Numbered from the stretch's first letter, positions 33,930-44,954 are shown. The stretch is 64,000 nt of DNA from Manis javanica (GCF_040802235.1 NC_133161.1:145629121-145693120), one strand, 5' to 3'. Notes: generated by a model from the letters alone, not told the origin. Program-made: numbers and translations.

Positions 33930-34150
33930 TAACATTACTGACATACTTACCTGTGCTTATGTGCCAGCCACTGGGCTCATCTATTTTAATCTTCACAACA
34001 GCCCTCTGGGGTAAATGCTGGGATGGTTGCATTTCACAGGAGAGGGAGGCACGTCTTGGCACAAATTCCCCACAAGCACACAGCTAGTAAGTGGCAGAGC
34101 TGGGCTGAGACCTTGGCTCTGTCTGACTCCAAAGCCACGCTCCTAACCCT
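33930..34150 (-). repeat. MIR SINE
   Basis: tgtgccagccactgggctca, cttcacaacagccctctggg, cacacagctagtaagtggca and ctgactccaaagccacgctc give a nearly complete reverse-complement MIR. Confidence 0.9.
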
Positions 34151-34629
34151 GATATTTTGGAGCCTCCTTGTGCTAGAGAGTCCGAATCTGCCCTCCGTGC
34201 CTGCGTACCCCGTTTCCACACAAATGTCTCCTCTTCAGGGCACAGCGGGACTGTAGTCACTGACAGTGACGACTCATCCTTCAGGAAACACTTGGCCCTC
34301 TATGTAGTGCTGTGACCCAGGAAGGCCCCCAGGTGTGACCAGCACAGAACGGACGCTCAGGTCATAGAAGGTTCTTCAGGTAAATGGAGAAAGGGGGGGG
34401 TCCTCTCTCCCTCCAGCACGTGGGGCAGGAGCAGCTGTGCTGAGACCCCCAGGCCCACACAGGACCCGCCCCTGCCCCACCAGACAGCAGCCCCTTTCAT
34501 CCTGTCTGACTTAGCAGTTTATTTTAGGCATGGCCTGACCAGGTGTTCTGGGTCAACAGGCTTAGCTTTAAATAACTGGATTCCTCTCAGTGACTGTCTC
34601 CTTTAGAAGGGAAGGGACACGATGGGAGA

Positions 34630-34800
34630 GGGGGGTAAGCCACAAGTCTGGAGACATCTGGGCTCTGTCACTGCCTTCAGGGCCTCAGGCAGGTCCACCG
34701 CTGTTCTGTGCTCTAGGACTCCATTTCCTCATTTGTAAAGTAGAGAGCTGGGCTGGGTCACCTTGAACACCTGTTGCAGTCTGTCCCATGTCTCTGCTCT
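34630..34800 (+). repeat. MIR SINE fragment
   Basis: tctgggctctgtcactgcct, gggcctcaggcaggtccacc and ccatttcctcatttgtaaag fit + strand MIR. Confidence 0.72.
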
Positions 34801-34884
34801 ATGCCTGTGTTTGCAGAGAACAAAACACCTAGTGGAACAGCGTCTGCTTCAGGCTTAGCACCATGGAGCTGAGCTGCCAGGGGA

Positions 34885-35065
34885 GGCAGCACAGTGCAGA
34901 GAAGCAGCTCTGCCTGAGTCGGCAGCCCTGGGTTCTAGTCTTGCTCATGATACAAACTGAGTTGACCATAAATAAGGAAAGCCTAATTTTTCTCACCAGT
35001 TCTGAAAGTTGGTGATAAAGCTTCAAAGGATATTGTGAGGATTACATGGAGTGATTGCAGGTGAG
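34885..35065 (+). repeat. MIR SINE fragment
   Basis: ggcagcacagtgcagagaag, cagccctgggttctagtctt and ggatattgtgaggattacat fit a diverged + strand MIR that abuts the L1 fragment downstream. Confidence 0.65.
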
Positions 35066-35089
35066 AGCCCTTTGAACTCTTACAGCACT

Positions 35090-35700
35090 GTACAAAAAAA
35101 GTCAGTGCATCTGGCAGTTCCTCAAAGAGCTAAAAATAGAATTGTCATACCGTTCAGCAATTCCACCTCTCATTACATGCTGGAAAGAGTTGGAAGCGGG
35201 GTCTCGAAGAGATATTTATACATCCATTATCATTGCAGTATTATTCACAATAGCCAAAAACTGGAACCAGCCTGTGTCCATTGACAAGAATGGATGAAGA
35301 AAATGTGGTCTGTACACACGATGGAATACTATGTAGCCATAAAAAGGAAGGAAATTCTGATGCATGCTACAATATGAAGGCGCCTTGAAGACATTATGCC
35401 AAGTGAAATAAACCAGACACAAAAGGACAAATATTATATGATCCCCTTTTCATGAGGTACTTACAAGAGCCTAATTTATAGGGACACAATAGATTAGTGG
35501 TTACCAGGGGCTGAGGGAGGTGAGAATGGGGAGTTATTGTTTAATGGGTACACAGTTTCTGCTTGGATGATGAAAAAGTTCCAGAAATGGAGAATGGTGA
35601 TGATTGTACAACCTTGTGACTATACCTAATGCCACTGAATAGTATACTTAAAAATGGTTAAACTGGTAAAATTTACATATATTTTAGCATGTTAAAAAAA
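35090..35700 (+). repeat. L1 LINE fragment, ORF2 end and 3'UTR
   Basis: The stretch contains the well-known L1 ORF2 C-terminal DNA landmarks in order: attcacaatagccaaaaact, gatggaatactatgtagcca, taaaaaggaaggaaattctg, attatgccaagtgaaataaa and cagacacaaaaggacaaata, then the 3'UTR landmark tagattagtggttaccaggg. It is truncated at the 5' end, frame-broken and inactive. Its divergence suggests an old mammalian L1M-type copy, and the exact subfamily needs a library comparison. It is the longest transposon remnant in the window. Confidence 0.9.
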
Positions 35701-36059
35701 GTAAATGTACACTTTAAAATTTTTAGTTAAAATTTCTAGAGCTCTTTTGGCAAAACCTGGGAACGAGGAGTCTAGTTCTCCTGTCTGAACTTAGGTAAGA
35801 CATGTTGGGGATGTAAATTTTCTTCCTCAGTCAAATGGGGCTAAACAGCCACCTGTCTACCTCCCTCCCCCCACCACCCCCGAGAACCCAGGAACCGGGT
35901 CCAAGCGTGCACAGACAGGCAGCCAGAGCACCTCCAGGTGCCACCCGTCACTCCTGGCTCATATTCCATTCTCAGGGCCACCGTGGATGTCTTCTCTGGC
36001 TCAGGTGTGGGCCCTTAGTTTGGAATGACAGCCTAAGGAGGGCTTTCTAATGGTAATCA

Positions 36060-36155
36060 ACCTTTCCCAGCAGACCTGACTCAACCAGGCCTTTGTCCCC
36101 AGTGCCTAGCCGGGAGCCTGGCACACAGCAGGTGCTCAACATGGATTCTGTAACT
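36060..36155 (+). repeat. L2 LINE 3' end
   Basis: caggcctttgtccccagtgc, ctggcacacagcaggtgctc and aacatggattctgtaactga match the L2 3' terminus. Confidence 0.75.
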
Positions 36156-37000
36156 GAAAGCTGCCCCGACTCAAGCCTTATTCAACACCATGCCAAATTT
36201 CTGCAGACTGGTATAAGGAGTAAACCAATTTCTGCGTGGTGAGAAGGCTCTGACGGGAGGGGAGGTGCAGATGAAGGACAGGGTGGAGCACACAGCAAAC
36301 TATTTATTGTAAATGTTTAAATAATCACAATGCTCCCAGTGCTAAAGAAAACTCGGGCAGAGTGCTGCCGGGTGTCTGGACTTAGGGGGGGCTCCCCAAG
36401 AGGCATACCCAGCTCTGCGCTGGGAGGTTGGCTGCCACACAGGGCAGCACGCAAAGGTCTCAGTCTGGATTTTACCCGGAGCACCCCTGCTCCTCTATCC
36501 AAAGGGCTAAACTGCGTCTGACAGAGGCAGAAAGCAGTGGCCCCGGGTGACCGGGACAGGGCACACAGGGCCTCCTCGGCCGAGCTCTGCAGGCTTCAGG
36601 CACACGCATGGCACATGCCCGTGTGTGGCCACAGGCTCTGAGCTGGTGGGTGGCAGGGAGCCCCAGCTGTCCGGACGGCGCCCCGGGGTCAGGGCTCTCC
36701 GGCCTGGGCCCCCTCCGGTCCCTGGGCTGGTGGGGCTGGGGGCCCTGCGGGCTCGGGGCGCGCGCGGCGCTCCGCACCGGGGTGCCGCGGGGGGGCGGGG
36801 AGAGCGGCCGCCTGGCCCAGCCCCGCCGATGACAGGAGCCAGGGCGCCGAGGAGGGAGGAGCCGCCGCCGCCGAGCGCCGGGCTGAGGAGCAGAAAGAGC
36901 GGGGCGCGGAGTGCGGGCGGCTGGGAGCGCGCTGAGCGGGGGAGAGGCGCTGCCGCACGGCCGGCCGCAGGACCACCTCCCCGGAGAGAGGGGCCTCTTT

Positions 37001-37018
37001 ATGGCATGTGGCTGGTAA
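37001..37018 (+). promoter_or_regulatory. DSCAML1: Short uORF overlapping the DSCAML1 start
   Basis: ATG GCA TGT GGC TGG TAA opens five bases before the main ATG, in another frame, and stops 10 nt past it. Its context (ttATGg, T at -3) is weaker than that of the main start (G at -3), so leaky scanning or reinitiation would be needed. Confidence 0.6.
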
Positions 37019-37051
37019 CTTTCCTCCTGCTCCTGGACTCTTTGCACAAAG
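37006..37051 (+). CDS. DSCAML1: DSCAML1 coding exon 1 (signal peptide)
   Basis: The exon encodes MWLVTFLLLLDSLHK plus one base, followed by a GTGAGA donor. This is the known DSCAML1 signal peptide; cleavage is expected just after it, before RPEDVG of exon 2. I start at 37006 because this is the usual annotated start, but the same frame is open upstream with ATGs at 36829 (59 codons earlier) and 36547. See the finding on the N-terminal extension. Confidence 0.92.
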
Positions 37052-37062
37052 GTGAGACCCGC

Positions 37063-37087
37063 GCGGGCGGCGGCGGCGGCGGCGGGG
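37063..37087. repeat. DSCAML1: (GGC)n trinucleotide run
   Basis: About seven GGC units lie 12 nt downstream of the exon 1 donor, inside the CpG island. Confidence 0.9.
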
Positions 37088-37562
37088 CCGGGGTGCGCGC
37101 GGCTGGCGGCGAGGCTGGGCGCCCGGCGGTCTCCGGGTGCCCGGGGACCGACCTGCGTGCCTGGCCCCGGTGGGGCACCGCGGGGGCGGGGCAGGGTCCC
37201 CGGAGAGGGGCCCGGGGAGAGCCCGCCCTGGGCAGCCCTGCCAGCCGCCCGCGCCTGCCTTTTGGGGCGCGCCCGTAGGGGTGGCGGGGAAGGAGCCACC
37301 CGGTCCTCTCCCCGCTCCGGGTCGGGCCGCGGCTCTGCCCCCCGATCCCTCCCGCAGCCCCATGCCCGCCGCGGCTTGGTGGCCTGGAACCCCAGGGTGC
37401 CCTCCGGGTCGAAGTGTCCGCAGGCCGGGACTGTTCACCCGGGAGCCCGCGCTCACTGGGGGCTCGGACCCCGCGGCTCACTCCTCTTTCCCCGCGCGCC
37501 TCCGCCGCCGCGGATCCCGGCACCGCGCCGCATGTCGCTTCTGCCTGCCTTGCCTGGATGCA

Positions 37563-37589
37563 GGGCAGGGAGGGCGGTGGGGGGGGGGG
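37563..37589 (+). other. DSCAML1: G-quadruplex motif
   Basis: GGGcaGGGaGGGcggt is followed by a run of 11 G. This satisfies the four-run G4 pattern on the coding strand of intron 1, about 0.5 kb after exon 1. Confidence 0.7.
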
Positions 37590-39379
37590 CCCGAGAGCTG
37601 GGGGCCCTCGGATAGCAAGTTTGTTCTCCAAACCCAGAGGTCGCCTTCCCCCAGCCCTTCACCCCCCTGCCCGCGGGCACTGGCTGCGCCGCCTTGGCCA
37701 CCTCGGGCAGCGCGCCCCGAGGTGCGAGAGGCTCCGCTTCGGCGTCAGGTCAGGGGGATACGGGGACAAGGCTTCGGTTTTGGGGGGTGGGGGGGCCGTG
37801 TCGCTTTCCCTGGAGAGAAGGCGTTGCTAGGGGTGGGTCCAGGTGTCCGGCATGTCCAGACCTGCAGCTGGGGCGCTGCGCACCTGGTCCTCGGGGTGGA
37901 CGGGACTGGAGGTTGGAAGGGGCAGGCATTTGCGACTTGAGTCACCTGGGCACAGAGTCGGGACCAGGCGTTGCTGGTGGCGGGGCTTCCAGGCTATCGC
38001 AGAGGACGTGCCCGGGGCGCGCAGATGGCGGGAGCCCTGGCGGCCGAACTCCGCGCCCTAGCGCGGCGGAGCACACAAGCTCGTGGAAGCTCAGCTTTAC
38101 CTGTTCAGCCCTCTTAACTTTTCTCTTTCGCGCCCTGGGGGCGGCTTCTCCCCCACTTTCCCCTGGCCGTTGCCAGGGCCCAGCTGCTGCTCTTGACCCC
38201 TACCAATGGGGGAAGGGCGATCCAGCGGAAGGTTGGCGCTCCGGAAGGGAGGGGTCTAGTTCTTGGGGGCCCAGGCCCCAGGGGTGTGGAGTCTGCAACC
38301 TGCAGGAGCGGACTGCAGTATCTCATGGCTTGGGGGGAGCAGGGTGACCCTTAATTTATTCATAAGTGCTGCTGGTCAAAGCCAGACTGAAGGCCAAGAT
38401 CGTGCTGGGGTTTTACCCAGAGATTGGGGTGCAGGGCGAGGGGTGGCCTCGGAATTGTGGACATAGTAGTTGAGTTTCTCAGACCCACTGGGGTCCACTG
38501 GGTGGTCGTGGTTGGCTGACCTCTTGCCCCCCTACCTAGCACCCTGTCATCCCACTTTAGTGGAGCAAGAAACCTGCTTCCCTTTCAACTGCCCCCACTC
38601 GACACACACCCCAGCCTCCCTGTGCCCAGGCTCTTTCTGCCTCCCTTTGCCCTGCACGCCGGCTGGGCTCACAGCTTTAATTACATTAATATTAAAAATA
38701 CATAAGGTGGGGAGCGGCAGCTCTCTCCCTGGCTGGTTCTCTCTCCACCCCCTACTCCTTTTCCATTTTGTCAGGCAAGAAGCAGAGACAGGAGCGGCTG
38801 CAGCACTCTTGTCCAGCTTTGTCCTCAAACCCCTCCCCCTCTGGGGCCCCCCACTTTCCGGAGACCTCTTCCAGAGTGCCCAGACTCCAGGAGTGGCTGT
38901 CCCTGAGCAAATACCTAAGGGATGCTCCCCTCCCCCTACCAGAAGCCAGGCATTAATAAATGAAGCCCAGGCTATTTGATAGGGAGCAGATATGCGTGGA
39001 GGTGGAGAAAGGCCCAGAAGGCCACAGGACAGCCTGAGGGGCAAAACCCTTTCCAACTTGAGAAGGAAGTTGCCACTGGCCTGTAGCTGGGCTGGAGGTG
39101 CCAGGTGAGGTGGCACCTCGGCGGCCCTTGGGTCTGCAGAGCCCTGGCGGCCCTGCCATTCAGAGGCTCCAGCATCTGGGTTGGGCGCCAGGGCGACTCG
39201 CCAGACAGGCCTTTCTTTTTCTTCGTCCCTTAATTGGGTCTTAGGTGCCAGGCTGGTCCCTGGGGCCTGTTCTGCTTGGGGCGGCGGGTGGCAGTGGCGG
39301 GGAGGGCGGGTGGCGGAGGCGGCTGGGGAAAGATGGGATGCGGGGAGAACTGGGAAGAAGGGGCTTGGTGCGTTTTCTC

Positions 39380-40260
39380 TCTCGGTGCCAGTCACCCCCC
39401 ACGGCACCAAGGAGAATGTAAATGTGAATGTTGGAGCCTGTTACAGAAAACAATATCCTCTTGCAATGATTTGTACGTCCATCTGTGAAGAGCGGGAGGG
39501 GGCAGGGGAGAGGGAGGAGGCAGGATGAGATGGAGCATCCTCTGGATGGAGTTAGGCAGTTACTGAATGTGTTTTAAGCTTCTGTTATTTCCATTCCTCC
39601 CAAAATACCTTTTCTTGATGAAAGCTGAGCTCAGACCGATTCCCCAGAACTGAACTGGGAAGGTGTTTTAATAATCGGCTATCGAGTCTCCAATAACTGC
39701 CTTATTATTGCCAAAACATATCCAGGTTTGGGCAGCCAGATGAACCCCAGTGAGGCGCTCTCCGTTGTTACATCCAGCATGCCAGCATCTGTGTTGCCTG
39801 CATTTGCATTTTTACTGTGTAAAAGAACAAGCTTCCCCGGCACTAAAATTCCTGTTTTCTAAAAGCCAAAATAATGGGTTGCATTGATTTTTTTTTTTTT
39901 CATTTCCCACCCAACCTCTCGGATGGGGACTCATGGTTCTTCTCTCTCGAGAAGACCAAATTAAAAGCCTTCGTCAAGCCATCAAGAAAATCTCTAACAC
40001 TCTGCTCAGTGTCTAATTAAAGGAGGGGTGGGGGAGCACTGGGCACTGTGTTTTTTAAATCTTAAAATGCCAAACTCAACTTTGGGGAAGCAGGTGAAAG
40101 CTCGGCGAGCGTCCGGGTGGAGAGGCGGGCAGAGAGGCTGGAATAACCTGGGGGAGAATGGAATTGCCGTCGTGCCCACCAAGCCTCTCAGATGCTTCTT
40201 ATTGCTGGGCATTAGAGTCAGCTGCCTTTAGTATATTTCTGCAGCAGAACGGGGAGCTCA
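39380..40260. promoter_or_regulatory. DSCAML1: Candidate conserved non-coding element
   Basis: This 0.9-kb stretch lacks recognisable repeats and differs in texture from its GC-rich surroundings. It has many homeodomain/POU-like strings (tttaataatcggc near 39667, tgcatttgcattttt near 39801, TAATTA at 40014-40019). This is a pattern-based guess; I could not compare genomes. Confidence 0.35.
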
Positions 40261-40882
40261 ATTAGGAACAAAAAGCAAGCAAGCAGTTGACCCAAAGGCA
40301 GCACTTAGGTTGGGTAGATCCCAGGAGACAGGCTGGAGAGGCTTATTTTTCTTAGATGAAGGAACAGGAAAGAAGTGGGCAAGCCAATGGGGGCTTTGGC
40401 CCAGCGATGCTTTGCTAAGGAGCAAGCCCCCAAGAGGCAGGCTGGGAGCCCCCAGGTGCAGCAAGGATGTCTGCCCAGAGCACCTCATGGGCTGTAGCCT
40501 TTGATGGAGTGGTACAGACTTTAAGTGCCCCGCTTAGCTTGTTTGCGTCTCCGGGAAGTCCATCCTTGTCACTTGCTTGGTCCCTTGCTCTGCTTGGTGA
40601 AGGATAATTTTATCTGTGGATGAACTGAAGGGAGGGTGAATGTTCAGCACTTTTTTTCAGGGGTACAGCTACCAGGCTGGGAGATTGTTTCCTCCCACAT
40701 GAGCTTGGAGGACGTGTTTCTTAGGAACATTTGAAGCAGTCAAGAGGAAGAGAGCCCCCAGCCTGCTGAGTGCTTTCACAGCCCCAACCCAGTATATTCT
40801 AGCAGGCACCCAAGTGCCTGAATGGGGTGAGCCACAGGCAGCCCAAATGGCAGGGTGCCAGGAACCTGAGGCCAGGACCTAG

Positions 40883-40913
40883 ATTTGCATATAATTTGCA
40901 TGCACATTTGCAT
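40883..40913 (+). promoter_or_regulatory. DSCAML1: Three ATTTGCAT octamers in 31 bp
   Basis: Exact copies of the POU octamer ATTTGCAT start at 40883, 40894 and 40906, at spacings of 11 and 12 bp, close to one helical turn. All are in the same orientation. They lie in DSCAML1 intron 1, about 3.8 kb from exon 1. Confidence 0.7.
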
Positions 40914-41904
40914 GCTTACCTAGCCAGGCCAGGGGCCTGCCCTCTCTGTGTGAGTTGCCTCTAGATCTCAGCCTCAGTAGTGGTCAGGCCGTTGTCTTTT
41001 CCTTGCAGAGGTGGGGGTGCGGCAGGAGTGGGGAGAAGGACAGTGTTTGGTGGCGCTGCTCTCTCGCCTCTGGGTCTCAGCCTGCAGGGCCAAGCCCTGA
41101 GTTCTGCATCTGACAAGGCAGCCTGGAGGTCACCACTGGGGGGACGGGTGACAGTGGGCCCAGAGACCCTGAGGCAGCCCCCACTGGGAGTGTCGGTTGT
41201 CTCTTGTGCTGCAAGAGGAGGAAGAGGGTGAAGACAGGGGTACACTGGCCATGGGAATCCAGGGCCGACATTAGCCTTCTGGTAGGTATACCCCCAGATG
41301 GACAAAGGGGGATGCTTAGGACTACGGTCAGCAGGTGGAGAGGAGGTCATTGAAGGCAAGTGAGGCAAATGCTCTTTCACCCTCCTGTTTTGTCAGCATC
41401 CAGCCTGGAGGGATGTGGCCTCTAAGGGGTGTGGGGGTGAGCCCCTGGCTTCTGTTCTGTTGTGTTAAGGCTGCCCGGGTCATGTGCGGGGGTTCTGGGG
41501 CCGGGAATGGGAAGGCAGGCGCCGCAAACAGTTCAGGCAGCTGGAGTGCTCCTTGCTGGGGAGCCAGCTGGGGTGCCTGCAGTGGGAATGTGGCTTCCGG
41601 AACGGTTTTGTCTGCATTTCCGGGGCTCCGAGCAAATCCTGCCCCGGCAGGTGCAGCCCCAAGGCCTCCCAGAGTGTTTTTTGGCCCATTAAATGATCTG
41701 GGAGGGCCGTGGTCCACCGGGAACCCATCAAGGTTTCCAAAGGGTGTGGTGTGGAGCCTCAGGAAGTGGCTGAAGGTGGAGAAGGGGAGAGTCAGCACGC
41801 AGAGGTTCAAACCCTCCCCTCTTCGTTTCTGTCAAGCATTTTCTATATTGGAGTTGTGAAGAGAAAAAAATTGCAACTCGCTGGTGTGGTGGAAATTTGT
41901 AGTC

Positions 41905-42065
41905 AAGGCAAACCCTTCATTCACATGCTGGCTCTGCACTTACTGGGTATGTGACTTTGGGCCTGTCTGAGCCTCACTTTTTCCAGCTATTAAATGGGAT
42001 TAGAGGAGATAATGCATATGAATTAGCCAGAACATACTTGACGCTCAGTAATTGTTAGGTGCCTT
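41905..42065 (+). repeat. MIR SINE
   Basis: tctgcacttactgggtatgt, gactttgggcctgtctgagc, ttaaatgggattagaggaga and gctcagtaattgttagg are in + strand MIR order. Confidence 0.85.
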
Positions 42066-42982
42066 CCTTTTTTCTGTACTGCTCCTGCCTTCTTCCCTCA
42101 CCCCAAAATCCATCACCAGGTCTTGCCCTGAGCAGTTGTACTAAAGGCTCAGACTTTGTACCAGTGAGACAAGCTGAGTGGTGACCAGGGCAGAGGACCT
42201 CCCTGCTTCCTTCTGGGTGGCCTGCAGGACTCGTCCTCAGCAAGATAGCTGAGGCCATGCAGGTGCCTGGGGGTCCCCTGGGCAGCCTGGCACATTCCTT
42301 TTTCCCAGCCACAGCGAGGGACAGTTGTGGAAGAGGCGAGGGCAAAGGCTGGCTCCAGACTTGGATTTGAGGGTGAGGCAAAGGCCAGTCTCACACCTGC
42401 CAACGGAAGGCTGGGATTGGTTATTAAGTCTCTCCATGGTAGGACAGAGTAAGAACTCCTGGATTTGCTGCCGTAAAGCCTGTGTGAATGGGCCACATGC
42501 GATGAGCCCACATACATTGTATTTGGATGATTTCTGTGTCTTTCCCTGCTGGGGTGAGCCTGGCTGTTTTTCAGGTAGTTTTCTATGTAGAAAACACCCT
42601 TGAGAGACCTTTGGGGGAGGGGCGGTGTCCTGGGTCCCCTCCTCCCTCCATGACCCAGTCAGCTTACGGGGGAAGCAGCATATGGCCCAGAGGTCAAGTG
42701 CTGCCCTCGGCAGGTTGGAGCCGGTGGGTCCCGAGTGTGGGGGAGGCTGTGGGCACCGCAGCCTGTGTACCACGGCTGACAGATGTTTGTCCAGCTCCGC
42801 TTCAACATGAACGGCATTAGCCTTGGGTCCTACCCCTGCCGTCCAGCTGCTTCCCTTATGCATTCAGCCGCCCCCACCCCACCTCCGTGTTCTTGCTCTA
42901 CATGACGCTTGCATTGACAGTTTCCAAGGTCACCATCTTCATTAGGAACAGTTATTCAAATGCTAGTTGCTTATCCATTAAA

Positions 42983-42998
42983 GTGTGTGTGTGTGTGT
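42983..42998. repeat. (GT)8 microsatellite
   Basis: Eight uninterrupted GT units. Confidence 0.9.
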
Positions 42999-43664
42999 TG
43001 GAGAGAACAAAGCTCGGCCTAAGTTAGGCAAGATACCTAAAAGCTAATGTGTCTCTGTTTCCTAATCTCTAAAATGGGCAAAGTAACCCTGTGCTGACTG
43101 TCCCACAGGGCAGTGGTTACTGCCTGTGTGCCGGAAGGGTGAGGGGCCTACCACTGTGTATCATGTGACATTTTGTATACTGTCCAGGGCAACATATGAA
43201 AAGCTATGTACAAACCACAGCAGACCAGTTTCCATCTCACGAATGCTCTGCCACAGCATGAGGTGCCATCACCGTCATTGTATCATACACGAGCAATGAA
43301 GGTCTCACAGCTGGGTGTGGCTGTCACCCCCTCTCTGCGCCCTTCTGATACGGGGAGTTTTCCTAGCCTTTGCTTTCCATTGACATGAGGAACAGCTGCT
43401 GGGGTGCAGCGCGGCCGGCAGTGGTGTTCTTAGAGCCCATGTGGCAGATTCCCCAGAGGGAAGAGCCCGCCTCTGCTCCCTCCCCAGGCCCTTAGAGGCG
43501 ACTTTGTTCCCTGGCCCTTTGGACACACTTCCCACAGCGTGGTTCTCCCTGCAGGAAAACTACAGTCTTTCGTGGGGAGAGCAGTAGGCACAGGGCCCTA
43601 CCCCGTGCGACCTCATTTGAGGGGACAGCAATTACTGGAATCTAGGCCCTGAGGATCCCGTGGC

Positions 43665-43685
43665 TTCAGTACCATGGACACCCGG
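43665..43685 (+). promoter_or_regulatory. DSCAML1: RE1/NRSF-like motif
   Basis: TTCAGTACCATGGACACC and the next three bases match the 21-bp REST consensus at about 15 positions. Both half-site cores (TTCAGnACC and GGACA) are intact with the canonical spacing; the far right end diverges. Confidence 0.45.
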
Positions 43686-44224
43686 CTTCTGGGGGTCCCA
43701 GAGCCGTGGGGTCCAAGGAGGGTGTGGGGGACCTGCTCTAGGCGTGAGAAGGAGGTCAGGTGGCTGCCACGGGGAAAGCCTTTCTGGTTGGCAGGCACCT
43801 TTAGGGCCTGGAATCCACTCCCAGCCGGTGCCGAGGCGGCAGCTTGCGGCCATTCTTCCTCTTCTTGCTCCAGCACTTCCTGCCTCAGGAGGCTCCTTCC
43901 CTGGAAGGTGCCTGTGCTGCTCACATGCCTCTGACGGCCACAGAGCTCATCCTTGGAGTCGGCCAACCCTGTCTTGGTCTCCCTCCTCGTGGTGACGGAT
44001 TGTGGTCCCACATTCAAGGCCACCCGGGTCCAGCCCTCTTCCGCGTAGCAGCCCGTCCCTTGTGGACAGGTATCCTGCCCAGTGAGGTCTCTCCTCTGGG
44101 CATCCAGCATCGTCGGTTCCTCTGATTCTGCTTGTGTGATGTCATGCCATCTCTCCCAGATGCACTGCCTTTCCCTGCGGACGGCCTCTGCAGGGGGAGC
44201 GGCCAACACTGACAGAGCGGCGGG

Positions 44225-44350
44225 GACAGGGGTCCAGTCCCAGCCATAACACCAGCTAGCTGTGTCCCTGGGGTGAACTGCTCCACCTCTCTGGGCCTCC
44301 CTCTCCCCGTCTGTAAATGGAGGAGAATGGACAAAATAATCTCTTAAGTC
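44225..44350 (+). repeat. MIR SINE fragment
   Basis: aacaccagctagctgtgtcc, ctgctccacctctctgggcc and ctgtaaatggaggagaatgg fit + strand MIR. Confidence 0.72.
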
Positions 44351-44634
44351 CCTCAAGAGTTAACAACCTAAAGCTAAGAATCTCTGGGGACAACTGTGCT
44401 GTCTGAGCCGACTCCCTGGAAAAACCTTCCTGGCCGTAAAGGGCCCTCCACTGACAGGCCCTGTCTAGAAGGTGCTGGAAGATTAAAGAGTCTGTTTGTC
44501 AGCTGTTGCTCACAACTTCTCCTGGAGCCTCACCCTGGTGAGGGGCCTTGTAGGTTGAAGGATGACTGAGCTTCACCAGATCTCCTAGGTTTCTGGTTCC
44601 TGGTTACAGGAACTATGTTTGTGCTAAGAATCTT

Positions 44635-44662
44635 AAAAAAAAAAAAGAAAGAAAGAAAGAAA
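44635..44662. repeat. A-rich tract, A12 then (GAAA)n
   Basis: A simple A-rich repeat. The bases before it do not look like a tRNA- or 7SL-derived SINE head. Confidence 0.9.
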
Positions 44663-44954
44663 CCATGTTTCTGATGGACAGAGGCAGAGCACCTGGGCAC
44701 TGGAGCAATGCTTCACGTTGGGGTAGGACCACCTCCCTAGGCACATTTGGAAATTGGGGGGACACATTTTGACCTGAGGAGGGAGCTGCTGGCATTTGGC
44801 TGTGGGGGCGTGCAGATACTCTCGGGAGGAAACATTTGATGCTTGGGACCGTCCCAAACAATTCAGAATTGCATACCCCAAATTGCAGTCCTTTGTCAGA
44901 AAACCCCCTCATGTATGTTCACTCGGAGACAGTGGATGCTACAGTGCCCACTGA

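Larger units (their letters stand above)
19169..36600. other. FXYD2-DSCAML1 intergenic region
   Basis: These 17.4 kb show no exon that I can assign to a protein family. The content is old repeats (MIR, L2, one L1 tail), simple repeats and candidate architectural sites. Stretches 27750-30100 and 28600-29150 hold nothing that I recognise. The 292-codon frame at 19039-19917 overlaps the FXYD2 3'UTR and looks like a composition effect. An unannotated lncRNA cannot be excluded from sequence alone. Confidence 0.6.
36640..37590. promoter_or_regulatory. DSCAML1: CpG island and promoter of DSCAML1
   Basis: The stretch is very rich in CG dinucleotides and GC boxes (for example ggggggcggggag near 36790) and surrounds DSCAML1 exon 1; a lighter CpG-rich shoulder runs to about 38100. 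I see no TATA box, as usual for CpG-island promoters. Transcription probably starts upstream of 36829, but the site cannot be fixed from sequence. Open frames on both strands here (up to 275 codons) come from the absence of AT-rich stops. Confidence 0.8.

Noticed and set aside
36472-37299. 275-codon minus-strand open frame (and further 200-260-codon frames) across the CpG island
   Set aside because: Pro/Arg/Ala-rich translation in a CpG island, where stops are rare; it is antisense to DSCAML1 exon 1 and shows no domain.
38547-39410. 287-codon minus-strand open frame in DSCAML1 intron 1
   Set aside because: No recognisable motif or exon structure; composition effect near the CpG-rich region.
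43613-44356. 247-codon minus-strand open frame in intron 1
   Set aside because: No family resemblance, and it covers a MIR fragment at its upstream end.
44635-44662. A-rich (GAAA)n tail as the end of a young SINE
   Set aside because: No tRNA- or 7SL-like body or target-site duplication could be seen upstream, so it is listed as a simple repeat.
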